Assembly (NCBI GenBank): GCA_964569425.1
Contig: CAZMVD010000085.1
Span: 1-17,611, forward strand
DNA from: JACQXM01 sp964569425
Lineage (GTDB): Bacteria; Planctomycetota; Phycisphaerae; UBA1845
Length of the DNA: 17,611 nt
Direction: 5' to 3'
A program made the position numbers and the translations under genes. The notes under the pieces are model-generated. The model was not told where the DNA came from. It saw only the letters and a program-made list of their open reading frames with translations, and did no database searches. The number at the start of each line of letters is the position of its first letter. The first letter of the stretch is position 1. Below, piece after piece: positions 8,168 to 15,270 of the stretch.

Positions 8168-8251
8168 AACGCCGAAAGCTGAAACGCCGAAAGCTGAAAC
8201 GCCGAAAGCTGAAACGCCGAAAGCTGAAACGCCGAAACGCCGAAAGCCGAA
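8168..8251. repeat. 15-bp tandem repeat AACGCCGAAAGCTGA
   Basis: About four near-identical 15-bp units (an 8-mer CGCCGAAA plus a 7-mer GCTGAAA) follow the gap, and then decay into CGCCGAAA octamers. The same words occur left of the gap at 8041-8067, so the array spans the gap and its true copy number is unknown. Confidence 0.85.
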
Positions 8252-8307
8252 GGGATTCAGCGGTTGGGAACCGGCGTCTCGAGTCTCCGGGCTCTGTTGC
8301 CGGTTTT

Positions 8308-9609
8308 CTAGCAGCGCTGGCGGGTGGCCTCGGCCACGCGGGTGATGCCTTCGACGTAGGCGGCGAGGCGGAGGGGGATTTTCTCCTGCACGGCGCGGGT
8401 GTGGACCATTTTCCAGGCGCGGACCATGCGGTGCTCCAGCTCCTTGTTGACCTTGTCGAGGCCCCAGTGGAACTGCTGGAGGTTCTGCACCCACTCGAAA
8501 TAGGAGACGGTGACGCCGCCGGCGTTGACCAGGATGTCGGGGACGATTTCGGCGCCGCGGCGGCGGAGGATGTCGTCGGCGGCGGGGGTGAGCGGCGAGT
8601 TGGCCGCTTCGACGATCAGGCGGGCCTTGACGTTTTCGGCGTTGCGCTGGGTGACGGCGCCGCCGAGGGCCGCGGGGATGAGCACGTCCACGTCGAGGGC
8701 GAGCAGCTCTTCGTTGTCGATGGTGCGGGTGCCGGGCAGGCCTACGACGGAACCGGTGGCGGCCAGGTGGGCGAGCACTTTGGCGATATCGAGCCCGTGT
8801 TCGTGGAAGATGCCGCCCTGCACGTCGGAGACGGCGACGACTTTGGCGCCGAGTTCGGCGAGGAGGCGGGCGGTCCAGGAGCCGACGTTGCCGAAGCCCT
8901 GGATGGCGACGCGGGCGGAGCGAATGTCGATGCCCAGGGCGTGGCAGGCTTCGCGGGTGATGATCATGGTGCCGCGGCCGGTGGCTTCCTCGCGGCCGAG
9001 GGAGCCGCCGAGGTTGACGGGCTTGCCGGTGACGATGGCGGGGGAGTAGCCGTGCTTTTTGCCGTATTCGTCGAGGATCCAGGCCATGACCTGGGCGTTG
9101 GTGCCGACGTCGGGGGCGGGGATATCGCGGTAGACGCCGAGGGCCATGTCGATTTTCTGGGTGAATCCGCGGGTAAGCTGCTGGAGTTCGTTGCGGCTCA
9201 TGTGGGTGGGGTCGCAGGTGACGCCGCCTTTGGCGCCGCCGAAGGGGATATCGACGATGGCGGTTTTCCAGGTCATGAGGGCGGCGAGGGAGCGGACTTC
9301 GTTGAGGTCGACTTCGTGGTGGAAGCGGATGCCGCCCTTGTAGGGTCCGCGGACGGCGTTGTGCTGGACGCGGTATCCGTAGAACATTTCGAGGCGTCCG
9401 TCGTCCATGCGGACGGGAATCTGCACGATGAGTTCGCGGTAAGGGGCGCGGAGTCGAAGCTGGATTTCGCGTTCGAGCTTCATGTGCTCGGCGGCGACGA
9501 GGAAGCGGTCGTCGACCATGCGGTCGAAGTCGAGGTGGCCGGTGGCGGTGGGGGCGGCGGTGTGCGGCGCGGGCGCGGTGCGCGGCGTGGTGGACGTTGC
9601 GGTGGGCAT
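8308..9609 (-). CDS. gdhA: Glu/Leu/Phe/Val dehydrogenase, probably glutamate dehydrogenase
   Basis: This 433-residue enzyme interconverts glutamate and 2-oxoglutarate plus ammonia using NAD(P). It has GPYKGGIRFH (88-97), PFGGAKGGV (122-130, catalytic K127), APDVGT (165-170), and the Rossmann loop GFGNVG (238-243). Its length is typical of hexameric glutamate dehydrogenases. The first ~24 residues form a Thr/Ala/Pro-rich low-complexity extension. ATG 9609 is chosen over an in-frame TTG at 9633, because GGAAGG (9618-9623) lies eight bases before the ATG and would be inside the longer reading. The gene ends near the repeat field and is divergent from polX. Leucine or phenylalanine dehydrogenase activity is less likely given its length. 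Confidence 0.92.
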   Translation of the reverse strand: MPTATSTTPRTAPAPHTAAPTATGHLDFDRMVDDRFLVAAEHMKLEREIQLRLRAPYRELIVQIPVRMDDGRLEMFYGYRVQHNAVRGPYKGGIRFHHEVDLNEVRSLAALMTWKTAIVDIPFGGAKGGVTCDPTHMSRNELQQLTRGFTQKIDMALGVYRDIPAPDVGTNAQVMAWILDEYGKKHGYSPAIVTGKPVNLGGSLGREEATGRGTMIITREACHALGIDIRSARVAIQGFGNVGSWTARLLAELGAKVVAVSDVQGGIFHEHGLDIAKVLAHLAATGSVVGLPGTRTIDNEELLALDVDVLIPAALGGAVTQRNAENVKARLIVEAANSPLTPAADDILRRRGAEIVPDILVNAGGVTVSYFEWVQNLQQFHWGLDKVNKELEHRMVRAWKMVHTRAVQEKIPLRLAAYVEGITRVAEATRQRC

Positions 9610-9917
9610 GTCGGTTTCCTTCCGGCTGAACAATGGTCGAGTTTACGGCCCGAATAGCGTATCGGTCGGCGGCGGCGGCAGGGTGAACGCGGCTGATGGT
9701 TGCCGCCGGTTGTTTGGGGGGATTCTAGGTCGCCGTGCGGCGTTTTACCAGGACGTTTGTCGTGTATCGGTCGGTGACGCACGTTTTTTCGGTCGCGGCG
9801 CGGTAACGGCGATCGGCTTTCGGGCGGGCGGCGGGCGGATACAATCGCGGCGCGGCGCATCGTACGAATCGGGACGGTCGAGGCGAGGTTCCGCAGTGTT
9901 TCCATCAGGTCGGTGCG
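9610..9917. promoter_or_regulatory. Divergent intergenic region between dehydrogenase and polX
   Basis: About 308 bp separate the divergent starts and should carry promoters for both genes. The dehydrogenase ribosome site GGAAGG is at 9618-9623 on the minus strand. No well-matched promoter pair, operator palindrome or RNA structure stands out. Confidence 0.4.
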
Positions 9918-11666
9918 ATGATCAACGGTGAGTTATCGCGGGTGTTCGATCGGATCGGCGATCTGCTGGAGATCGACGGGGCGGACGGGTTCCGGGTGAA
10001 CTCCTACCGGCGGGCGGCACGGTCGATCAAGGAGTGCCACGAGGATGTCGCTCTGCTGGCGCGCGAGAAGCGGCTGACGGAGCTGCCGGGCGTGGGCAAG
10101 GGCACGGCGGAGCGCATTCAGCAGTATCTGGATCATGGCACGGTGGACGTGCTGGCGGAACTTCAGAAGAAGTACCCGGCGACGCTGATCGACCTGCTGG
10201 ACATACCCGGCATGGGCCCCAAGAAGGTGGCGCTGGCGCATCGCGAGCTGGGGGTGAACGATCTGGCGGGGCTCAAGCGGGTGATCGCCTCGGGCGAGCT
10301 GGCGACGTTGCCGGGATTGGGGGAGAAGAGCGCGGCGAAGATCGCGGAGGGTATCGCGTTCCTGGAAAGCAGCGGGGGGCGTACGCCGCTGGGGGTGGCG
10401 CTGCCGATCGCGCAGGCGTTCGCCGAGCGGGTCCGGGCGCTGAAGGGGGTGCGGCGGGTGGAGGTGGCCGGCTCGCTGCGGCGCGGCGCAGAGACCATCG
10501 GCGATATCGACCTGCTGTGCGATTCCGACGCCGGCCGCGAGATCGTGAAACAGTTCACGGCGTTCGAGGGGGTCAAACGGGTGCTGGCGGCGGGCGACAC
10601 CAAGGGGTCGGTCACGGTGGCGCTCGACGATCGGCGGGAGGTTCAGGTTGATTTGCGGGTGGTGCCGACGGAATCGTTCGGGGCGGCGTGGCAGTATTTC
10701 ACGGGTTCGAAGGAACACAACGTCCGGCTGCGCGAGATGGCGGTGAAGCGCGGATGGCGGCTGAATGAATACGGGCTGTATGACGGGGAGAGGCTGCTGG
10801 CCGGGCGGCGCGAGGAGGATATCTATGCGAAGCTGGGGCTGCCGTTTGTGCCGCCGGAGCTGCGCGAGGACCGTGGGGAGTTTGAGGAGGAGGTTCAGGC
10901 GCGGTTCGATGATTTGATTTCGCTGGAGCACATCCGCGGCGACCTGCATATGCACACGGTGGCGAGCGACGGGCACCACACGATCGAGGAGATGGCCGCG
11001 GGGGCGAAGGCGCGGGGATATGCGTTCATCGCGATCTGCGACCACTCGCCCAGCAGCACGATCGCCAATGGGCTGAGCGTGGAGCGGATGCGCAAGCACA
11101 TCGCGGCGATTCGCAAGGCCAACGAGCGGACCAGGGGCATCGAGATTCTGGTGGGCTGCGAGTGTGATATTTTGCCGAGCGGGGAGCTGGACTATCCGGA
11201 CGAGATATTGGCGGAATGCGACTGGGTGGTGGCGAGCATTCATTCGGCAATGGGGTCGGGCGGCGAGGGGAAAATGAGCCCGACGGAGCGGACGATTTCG
11301 GCGATGCGCAACCGTTTTGTGTGCGCCATCGGACATCCTACCGGGCGGTTGATCAACAAGCGCGCGGCGATGGAGATGGACATGGGCGCGGTGATGCGGG
11401 AGGCGGCGCGGACGAAGACGCTGCTGGAGATCAACGCCAGTTGGCAGCGGTTGGATTTGAAGGACGTGCACGTGCGGCAGGCGCTGGATGCGGGGGTCAT
11501 GCTGTGCATCAACACCGACGCGCACGCGGTCGAGCAGCTCGATCAGATGGGGTACGGCGTGTGCACCGCGCGGCGCGGGGGGGCGACGAAAAAGGACGTG
11601 GCGAATACGCTGACCGTGGCGGGATTGCGGAAGTTGATTGCGCGGAAACGCGACGAGGGCCGCTAA
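9918..11666 (+). CDS. polX: DNA polymerase/3'-5' exonuclease PolX
   Basis: This 582-residue protein is a bacterial/archaeal family X repair polymerase joined to a PHP domain, acting in gap filling and base-excision repair. In order: helix-hairpin-helix segments LPGVGKG (56-62), IPGMGPKK (96-103) and LPGLGEKSA (131-139); the nucleotidyltransferase core with GSLRR (185-189), GDID (195-198; metal-binding D196 and D198) and the third carboxylate D245 in VQVDLR; then the PHP domain from about 341 with DLHMH (342-346), DH (375-376), E415, H442, H473 and NTDAH (532-536). All the main metal-binding residues appear present, so both polymerase and PHP nuclease activity are expected. ATG 9918 has only a weak upstream AGG. 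Length is normal for the family. Confidence 0.95.
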   Translation: MINGELSRVFDRIGDLLEIDGADGFRVNSYRRAARSIKECHEDVALLAREKRLTELPGVGKGTAERIQQYLDHGTVDVLAELQKKYPATLIDLLDIPGMGPKKVALAHRELGVNDLAGLKRVIASGELATLPGLGEKSAAKIAEGIAFLESSGGRTPLGVALPIAQAFAERVRALKGVRRVEVAGSLRRGAETIGDIDLLCDSDAGREIVKQFTAFEGVKRVLAAGDTKGSVTVALDDRREVQVDLRVVPTESFGAAWQYFTGSKEHNVRLREMAVKRGWRLNEYGLYDGERLLAGRREEDIYAKLGLPFVPPELREDRGEFEEEVQARFDDLISLEHIRGDLHMHTVASDGHHTIEEMAAGAKARGYAFIAICDHSPSSTIANGLSVERMRKHIAAIRKANERTRGIEILVGCECDILPSGELDYPDEILAECDWVVASIHSAMGSGGEGKMSPTERTISAMRNRFVCAIGHPTGRLINKRAAMEMDMGAVMREAARTKTLLEINASWQRLDLKDVHVRQALDAGVMLCINTDAHAVEQLDQMGYGVCTARRGGATKKDVANTLTVAGLRKLIARKRDEGR

Positions 11667-11755
11667 TGGCTGCGGTGTGGCGACATCGTCTTGGCCCGAC
11701 CGCGCAGGCAGAAGGCGTGCAATCAGGCGATTCCCAGTCATCGGCCGAAGGGCGG

Positions 11756-11785
11756 TTGGTCCGCGTCCGGTCCGTGGGATATGAT
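11756..11785 (+). promoter_or_regulatory. Possible promoter for hicBA
   Basis: TATGAT (11780-11785) matches five of six -10 bases and lies 25 bp before the hicB start. TTGGTC (11756-11761) is a weak -35 at 18 bp. The order fits a short independent transcript for the toxin-antitoxin pair. It is a visual candidate only. Confidence 0.3.
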
Positions 11786-11810
11786 GCTACGGGATACGGG
11801 GAGTACGATC

Positions 11811-12002
11811 ATGCAAACGGTGAAGTTCGTCTACTGGCAGGAAGACGACGTCTGGATCGGGTATCTGGCCGACTACCCGGATTACCGGACTCAGGGCGAG
11901 TCGCTGGATGACCTTAAGGAGCACCTTAAGGACCTTTATCAGGACATGGCCGGCGGGCAAGTCTCCGGTATTCGCAGGGTGGATGAGCTGGTCGTGTCGT
12001 GA
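11811..12002 (+). CDS. hicB: HicB-family antitoxin (short form)
   Basis: The 63-residue protein reads MQTVKFVYWQEDDVWIGYLA and continues with DYPDYRTQGESLDDLKEHLKD, the HicB pattern of a partial RNase H-like fold: a short strand, the W-x-GYLxDYP segment, GES, then a helix. It should bind and neutralise HicA. It lacks the C-terminal DNA-binding domain found in longer HicB proteins, so autorepression through it is not obvious. ATG 11811 is supported by GGGGAG at 11798-11803. Its TGA stop (12000-12002) overlaps the GTG start of the toxin gene, so the two are cotranslated. Confidence 0.85.
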   Translation: MQTVKFVYWQEDDVWIGYLADYPDYRTQGESLDDLKEHLKDLYQDMAGGQVSGIRRVDELVVS

Positions 12003-12199
12003 AGCGCATCGACCTTATTGGAATGATTGAGGGGTTTGGATGCTTGCTCGTCCGGCACGGAGGCAAGCATGACTGGTATCGCAATCCGGAAACCGGCGTG
12101 GTCCAGCCGGTGCCGCGGCATCGTGAGATCAACGAAGGACTCGCCCGACACATCATCAAGATGCTCGGCAACCCCGATCATCAGGCCAGGGAAACGTGA
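11999..12199 (+). CDS. hicA: HicA-family toxin (mRNA interferase)
   Basis: The 66-residue protein matches HicA toxins, small double-stranded-RNA-binding-fold ribonucleases that cleave mRNA and halt translation. The key block is RHGGKHDWYRNPETG (19-33) with candidate catalytic H24, followed by QPVPRHREINEGLARHIIK (36-54). It starts with GTG, overlapping the hicB stop by four bases. Antitoxin-first order is the reverse of the classical hicAB arrangement but is common in this family. The frame is complete and the key histidine is kept, so the toxin is probably functional. Confidence 0.88.
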   Translation: MKRIDLIGMIEGFGCLLVRHGGKHDWYRNPETGVVQPVPRHREINEGLARHIIKMLGNPDHQARET

Positions 12200-12313
12200 A
12201 TCCGGCCGGATGGCCTGTGTCAAAATGATGTGATGCGCACCATACCGCCATATTGATGGCACGCCAGTCATCGATCGACCCTCAGTCAGCACCGGTAGCT
12301 GCGGCGGCCTTGT

Positions 12314-12414
12314 ACCCCGAAGGGGTCTGCGACGTCAGCCGGGGGTGTGGTCCCGCGCGGGACCACACCCCCGGCAGTCGGCCCCTGAAATGAACGACCC
12401 TGCAAGGGTCGTCG
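12314..12414 (+). repeat. REP-like three-hairpin module, upstream of RAYT
   Basis: Three hairpins lie in series. The first is ACCCC-GAA-GGGGT (12314-12326). The second is the large palindrome at 12338-12375, entered by GTCAGCCGGGGGT (12334-12346). The third is ACGACCCT-GCA-AGGGTCGT (12394-12412). The same order of elements occurs on the minus strand downstream of the transposase gene at 12914-13006. Such paired inverted repeats beside a RAYT gene are typical of REP/REPIN systems, where the transposase recognises the hairpins. Confidence 0.8.
12338..12375. repeat. 38-bp perfect palindrome
   Basis: A perfect 19+19 inverted repeat with no central spacer, made of GCCGGGGGTGTGGTCCCGC and its complement. 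As DNA it could extrude a cruciform; as RNA it would be a very stable hairpin. Only its outer part (CCGGGGGT...ACCCCCGG) is shared with the downstream module. Confidence 0.9.
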
Positions 12415-12455
12415 ATGGCCGTGGCAGGCCGTCGCATGATCGATACCATGGGATC

Positions 12456-12908
12456 ATGGCGCAGACTCTGGCCAAGCTCATCGTTCACGTCGTGTTTTCG
12501 ACCAAGGACCGGCGTGCGTTGATTACGCCGGACATTGTCGCGGATTTGTATGGGTACATCGGCGGGATCTGCCGTGGCTATAATAGCCCTCTTCTGGCGA
12601 TCAACGGCACGGCCGATCATGTTCATTTGTTGATCAGTCTGTCGAAGAACATCGCCTTGGCCGAGTTGATGTTGGCGATCAAGCGCGATTCCTCGCGCTG
12701 GATCAAGGGAAAGGGCAGGGAGTTCGCCGATTTTCATTGGCAGGAGAGGTACGGAGCGTTCTCGGTGAGCGAGTCTCAGGTTGCGACGGTGCGTTCGTAC
12801 ATCGCCCGGCAACCGGAGCGGCACGCGAAGCAGAGTTTCGAAGAGGAACTCATGGCCATCGCGCGACGACATGGCGTGGATTTTGATCCGCGGTATTTGT
12901 TTACGTAG
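12456..12908 (+). CDS. REP-associated tyrosine transposase (RAYT), IS200-like Y1 family
   Basis: The 150-residue protein belongs to the single-domain HUH/Y1 transposase group. It has HVHLL (55-59), the metal-binding HUH motif, and a helix VRSYIARQ with candidate catalytic Y115. The segment QERYGAFSVSESQ (96-108) and the C-terminal ARRHGVDFDPRYLF are characteristic of the REP-associated subgroup. Such proteins nick and rejoin single-stranded REP DNA, and are domesticated in many genomes. ATG 12456 is chosen because MAQTLAKLIVHVVFSTKDRR aligns with usual family starts; an in-frame extension to 12345 would run through the REP palindrome. No clear ribosome site precedes it. It lies between inverted three-hairpin modules. 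Confidence 0.9.
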   Translation: MAQTLAKLIVHVVFSTKDRRALITPDIVADLYGYIGGICRGYNSPLLAINGTADHVHLLISLSKNIALAELMLAIKRDSSRWIKGKGREFADFHWQERYGAFSVSESQVATVRSYIARQPERHAKQSFEEELMAIARRHGVDFDPRYLFT

Positions 12909-12913
12909 GCACG

Positions 12914-13006
12914 ACGACCCTTTCAGGGTCGATTGCGTGGTGGACGGGTAACCGGGGGTTGCGCTGCGCTTAACCCCCGGCTGACAGCGAGGACTCCTTC
13001 GGAGTC
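12914..13006 (-). repeat. REP-like three-hairpin module, downstream of RAYT, inverted
   Basis: Read on the minus strand it repeats the order of the upstream module: GACTCC-GAA-GGAGTC (12992-13006), GTCAGCCGGGGGT (12973-12985), a second arm ACCCCCGG (near 12953-12960), and CGACCCT-GAA-AGGGTCG followed by TCG (12914-12932). The first stem differs from its upstream partner by paired changes that keep pairing. The middle hairpin has a shorter loop instead of the long palindrome. Confidence 0.8.
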
Positions 13007-13071
13007 GCATCGCCGATTCGGGAGGCCAAGCCCGGCAATAGTCGCGGTTGTCAAAATCCGGTATAAGCTAC

Positions 13072-13160
13072 GCGCCCAGCGCTGGGCGCTTGGTGCGCGT
13101 TTGTAAACCCTGAGAATCCAGCGGCTGGAAGGCGTTGTCACTGTAGCCGACGCCAGTCGG
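13072..13160. repeat. Further hairpins between RAYT module and sulfotransferase gene
   Basis: Three more inverted repeats follow: a perfect 18-bp palindrome GCGCCCAGCGCTGGGCGC (13072-13089), CCAGC-G-GCTGG (13118-13128) and CCGAC-GCCA-GTCGG (13147-13160). With the REP module they fill most of the gene-free stretch 12909-13215. A TATAAG at 13062-13067 could be a -10 for the next gene, but no -35 is suitably spaced. Confidence 0.6.
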
Positions 13161-13215
13161 GTTCTTGGGTGCCTACGGAGTACGGTCGGAGCGGGACAAG
13201 CAGTTGGGTGCGTTT

Positions 13216-13800
13216 ATGAACAGTAACCAGGCGGATTTCATCACGGTGGTGTCGGGGCTGCCGCGGTCGGGCACCTCGATGATGATGCAGATGCTCGACA
13301 AGGGAGGGATTGGCGCGCTGACGGACGAGGTTCGCCGCGCCGACGAGGACAACCCCAGGGGCTACTACGAATTCGAGGCGGTCAAGCAGACCAAGAAGGA
13401 CGCCTCGTGGCTGGCGCAGGCGCCGGGCAAGGTGGTCAAGATGGTCCACCTGCTGCTGATGGACCTGCCGCTCAACCGGCGCTACCGCGTGGTGTTCATG
13501 CGCCGCGAGTTGAGCGAGGTGGTCAAGTCGCAGAACATCATGCTGGAGCGCAACCAGAAGGGCGGCGGAGCGCTGCCGGACGAGAAGGTAATGGAGGTGT
13601 TCCGCATGCAGATCGCCAAGGTCTACAAGTGGATGGCCGACCACCCGGATGCGTTTCGCATGTTGGAAGTCAACTACAACGACCTGCTGAAGAACCCGGA
13701 GCCGGGGGTGGCGGCGCTGAATGAGTTTCTCGGCGGGGGGCTGAACACGTCGGCCATGCTGCGTGTGATTGACCCGGAACTCTATCGCAACCGGGCGTAG
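13216..13800 (+). CDS. Sulfotransferase-like protein
   Basis: The 194-residue protein has GLPRSGTS (14-21), matching the 5'-phosphosulfate-binding P-loop of PAPS-dependent sulfotransferases. A later VVFMRRELSEVVKSQNIM (92-109) resembles the 3'-phosphate-binding arginine/serine segment. It would transfer sulfate from 3'-phosphoadenosine-5'-phosphosulfate to an unknown acceptor. It is shorter than most family members (about 250-300), so the substrate-binding part is reduced. No signal peptide is seen, so it is likely cytoplasmic. ATG 13216 is used; an in-frame TTG at 13165 would add 17 residues within hairpin-rich sequence and is less likely. The ribosome site is weak. Confidence 0.78.
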   Translation: MNSNQADFITVVSGLPRSGTSMMMQMLDKGGIGALTDEVRRADEDNPRGYYEFEAVKQTKKDASWLAQAPGKVVKMVHLLLMDLPLNRRYRVVFMRRELSEVVKSQNIMLERNQKGGGALPDEKVMEVFRMQIAKVYKWMADHPDAFRMLEVNYNDLLKNPEPGVAALNEFLGGGLNTSAMLRVIDPELYRNRA

Positions 13801-14038
13801 CGCGTTCGCGAGCTGAACCCTCTGAATTGTCTTGAGAGTGTGGGGCACCGAAGGCTGGAGGCCCGGCGGGCGCCGTCGCTGTGCGCATGTATTGGTGGCA
13901 GGCCCGCTCCCTTGCGGTCGCGTCTCGGATCGGCCTCGGCCATGCACCGCGTTCCCGATTTCAGACCGCTTTCCTATGCTGTCGTCCGAATCGCCGGGTC
14001 GAGCGTCCTTGTTCCGGAGTGGTCAATGGTTTTCTCTT

Positions 14039-14043
14039 GGAGG
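14039..14043 (+). promoter_or_regulatory. Ribosome binding site deciding the lipoprotein start
   Basis: GGAGG lies eight bases before ATG 14052. It selects this start over in-frame codons back to 13881, and the resulting N-terminus is a proper signal sequence. Confidence 0.75.
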
Positions 14044-14051
14044 CAAAAGCG

Positions 14052-15080
14052 ATGAGGACGAGATGGGTGGCCGGATCGGTGGCGGTGGGGGCGTTCGCGG
14101 CGCTGGCGGCCGGAGGGTGTCTGGAACGCAGGGAGACGATCGTGGTCGGCGCCGATGGGGGCGTGACGGTCAAGATCCGTTACGAGGGTTCCAAGGAAGA
14201 CCTGGCGACGCTGGACGCGCTGCCCTCGGAGAAAAGCGGCTGGACGGTGTCGCGCGGTGTGCACAAGGACAAGGATGACGAGGAGAAGCACTTCCTGACG
14301 GCGGAGCGGTCGTTCAGGCCGGGCGCTGCACTGCCGCGCTCCTTTGCGGCGGATGAGGATCCGGACCGCTCTCTGTACACCGACTTTCCTACGACGCTGC
14401 GGATCGAGCGGCGGGCGGATGGCACGTATTATCACTTCGCGCGGGTCTATGCGCCGCGGCGCTGGGCGTACGTGCAGTTCTGGGAAGCGCAAGCCACGGA
14501 CGACGAGGTCAAAAAGCTGGCGGAGAAGAAAGCGGAAGAGCTGACGCGCGAGGAACGCGTGCGGCTGATGAAGGCGTTCGGCGACATGGAGGCGATGCGA
14601 CAAGTGGAACTGGCCCAGTCGGCCGCGGCGGCGCTGGGCGATGCGCTGCCGCAGGACCTGTGGCTGCGCGCGCGGCGCGCCGCGCTCGACGTGTACGAAA
14701 ATCTGGACTACGACGCGCTCGCGGCGGAGCTGGAAACACTGGACGGCGAAGCGCGTGATCGACGCACGGAAGAGGAGGCGGCGCGGCTGCTGGAGCGCTG
14801 CCGCGGGGCCATGATGCAGGCACTGAACGAGGGGGGCTGTCGCGGCGAGTGCGTGCCGGCGTTTGAGCGGGCGCTGGATCGTGCCAAGCGCGAGTATGAC
14901 ATCACGGCGCAGGTGGGCGGTCATGCGTTCCGCATCGCCGTGCAGATGCCCGGCGAGACCGGGGCGCACAACGCCGACAAGATCGACGACCACCGGGCGG
15001 CCGTTTGGGAGTTTAGCGGCGAGGCGTTCCGCGATCGTAGCTATGAACTGCGGGTGACCTCGCGCGTGGCGAGTGAATGA
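14052..15080 (+). CDS. Probable lipoprotein of unknown function
   Basis: The 342-residue protein starts with MRTR, a hydrophobic stretch (about 6-20) and AAGGC with C23, a plausible lipobox although A is at -3. It should be anchored to a membrane after export. The mature part opens with a beta-like ERRETIVVGADGGVTVKIRYEGSKED segment. The middle (about 155-290) is strongly charged and predicted helical, rich in Glu, Arg, Lys and Ala. A CRGEC pair occurs near 273-277. The C-terminal ~60 residues look beta-rich again. I do not recognise the family. The gene stands alone between the sulfotransferase gene and the second repeat field. Confidence 0.75.
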   Translation: MRTRWVAGSVAVGAFAALAAGGCLERRETIVVGADGGVTVKIRYEGSKEDLATLDALPSEKSGWTVSRGVHKDKDDEEKHFLTAERSFRPGAALPRSFAADEDPDRSLYTDFPTTLRIERRADGTYYHFARVYAPRRWAYVQFWEAQATDDEVKKLAEKKAEELTREERVRLMKAFGDMEAMRQVELAQSAAAALGDALPQDLWLRARRAALDVYENLDYDALAAELETLDGEARDRRTEEEAARLLERCRGAMMQALNEGGCRGECVPAFERALDRAKREYDITAQVGGHAFRIAVQMPGETGAHNADKIDDHRAAVWEFSGEAFRDRSYELRVTSRVASE

Positions 15081-15270
15081 AAAGCCGAAAAGCCGAAAGC
15101 CGAAACGCCGAAATGGTGGATGGGGTGCGCGAAGCCATCCGGGTAGGCTACGGGAAGACCGTACATGGTGCATGTCTGCGGGCAGGGACGCCCGCCCCAC
15201 TCTGGCCACCGGCGGGCGCCCGCCCCACTCTGGCCGATGCGGCGACCATCACCGGCCTTCGGCCTTCTGC
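15081..15270. repeat. Intergenic repeats: CCGAAA octamers and a 19-bp direct repeat
   Basis: Units such as AAAAGCCG, AAAAGCCG, AAAGCCG and AAACGCCG run from 15082 to 15114 directly after the lipoprotein stop. An exact 19-bp direct repeat, CGCCCGCCCCACTCTGGCC, occurs at 15189-15207 and 15217-15235, 28 bp apart. It lies in a GGGCAGGGACGCCCGCCCC context that resembles dispersed genome repeats. With the heptad array at 15271-15340 this fills most of the gene-free stretch 15081-15424; 15341-15424 should hold the sigma-factor promoter but shows no clear site. Confidence 0.75.

Noticed and set aside
7914..8345. Open frames running through the N gap
   Set aside because: They contain undetermined residues and repeat-encoded periodic peptides.
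9610..9633. TTG start for the dehydrogenase, eight residues upstream
   Set aside because: The Shine-Dalgarno site falls inside the longer reading and is well spaced for the ATG at 9609.
8401..9657. 418-codon open frame on the plus strand opposite the dehydrogenase gene
   Set aside because: It is antisense to a gene with clear catalytic motifs. Its product is a Gly/Asp/Val-rich low-complexity string, as expected from GC-rich antisense frames.
9933..11741. 602-codon open frame on the minus strand opposite polX
   Set aside because: It is the shadow of polX; the product is Arg/His/Pro/Leu-rich with no domain.
12345..12455. N-terminal extension of the transposase
   Set aside because: It would be encoded by the REP palindrome and does not fit known RAYT starts.
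13974..15209. 411-codon open frame on the minus strand over the lipoprotein gene
   Set aside because: It is an antisense shadow with an Arg/His/Leu-rich product; the plus frame has a ribosome site and signal sequence.
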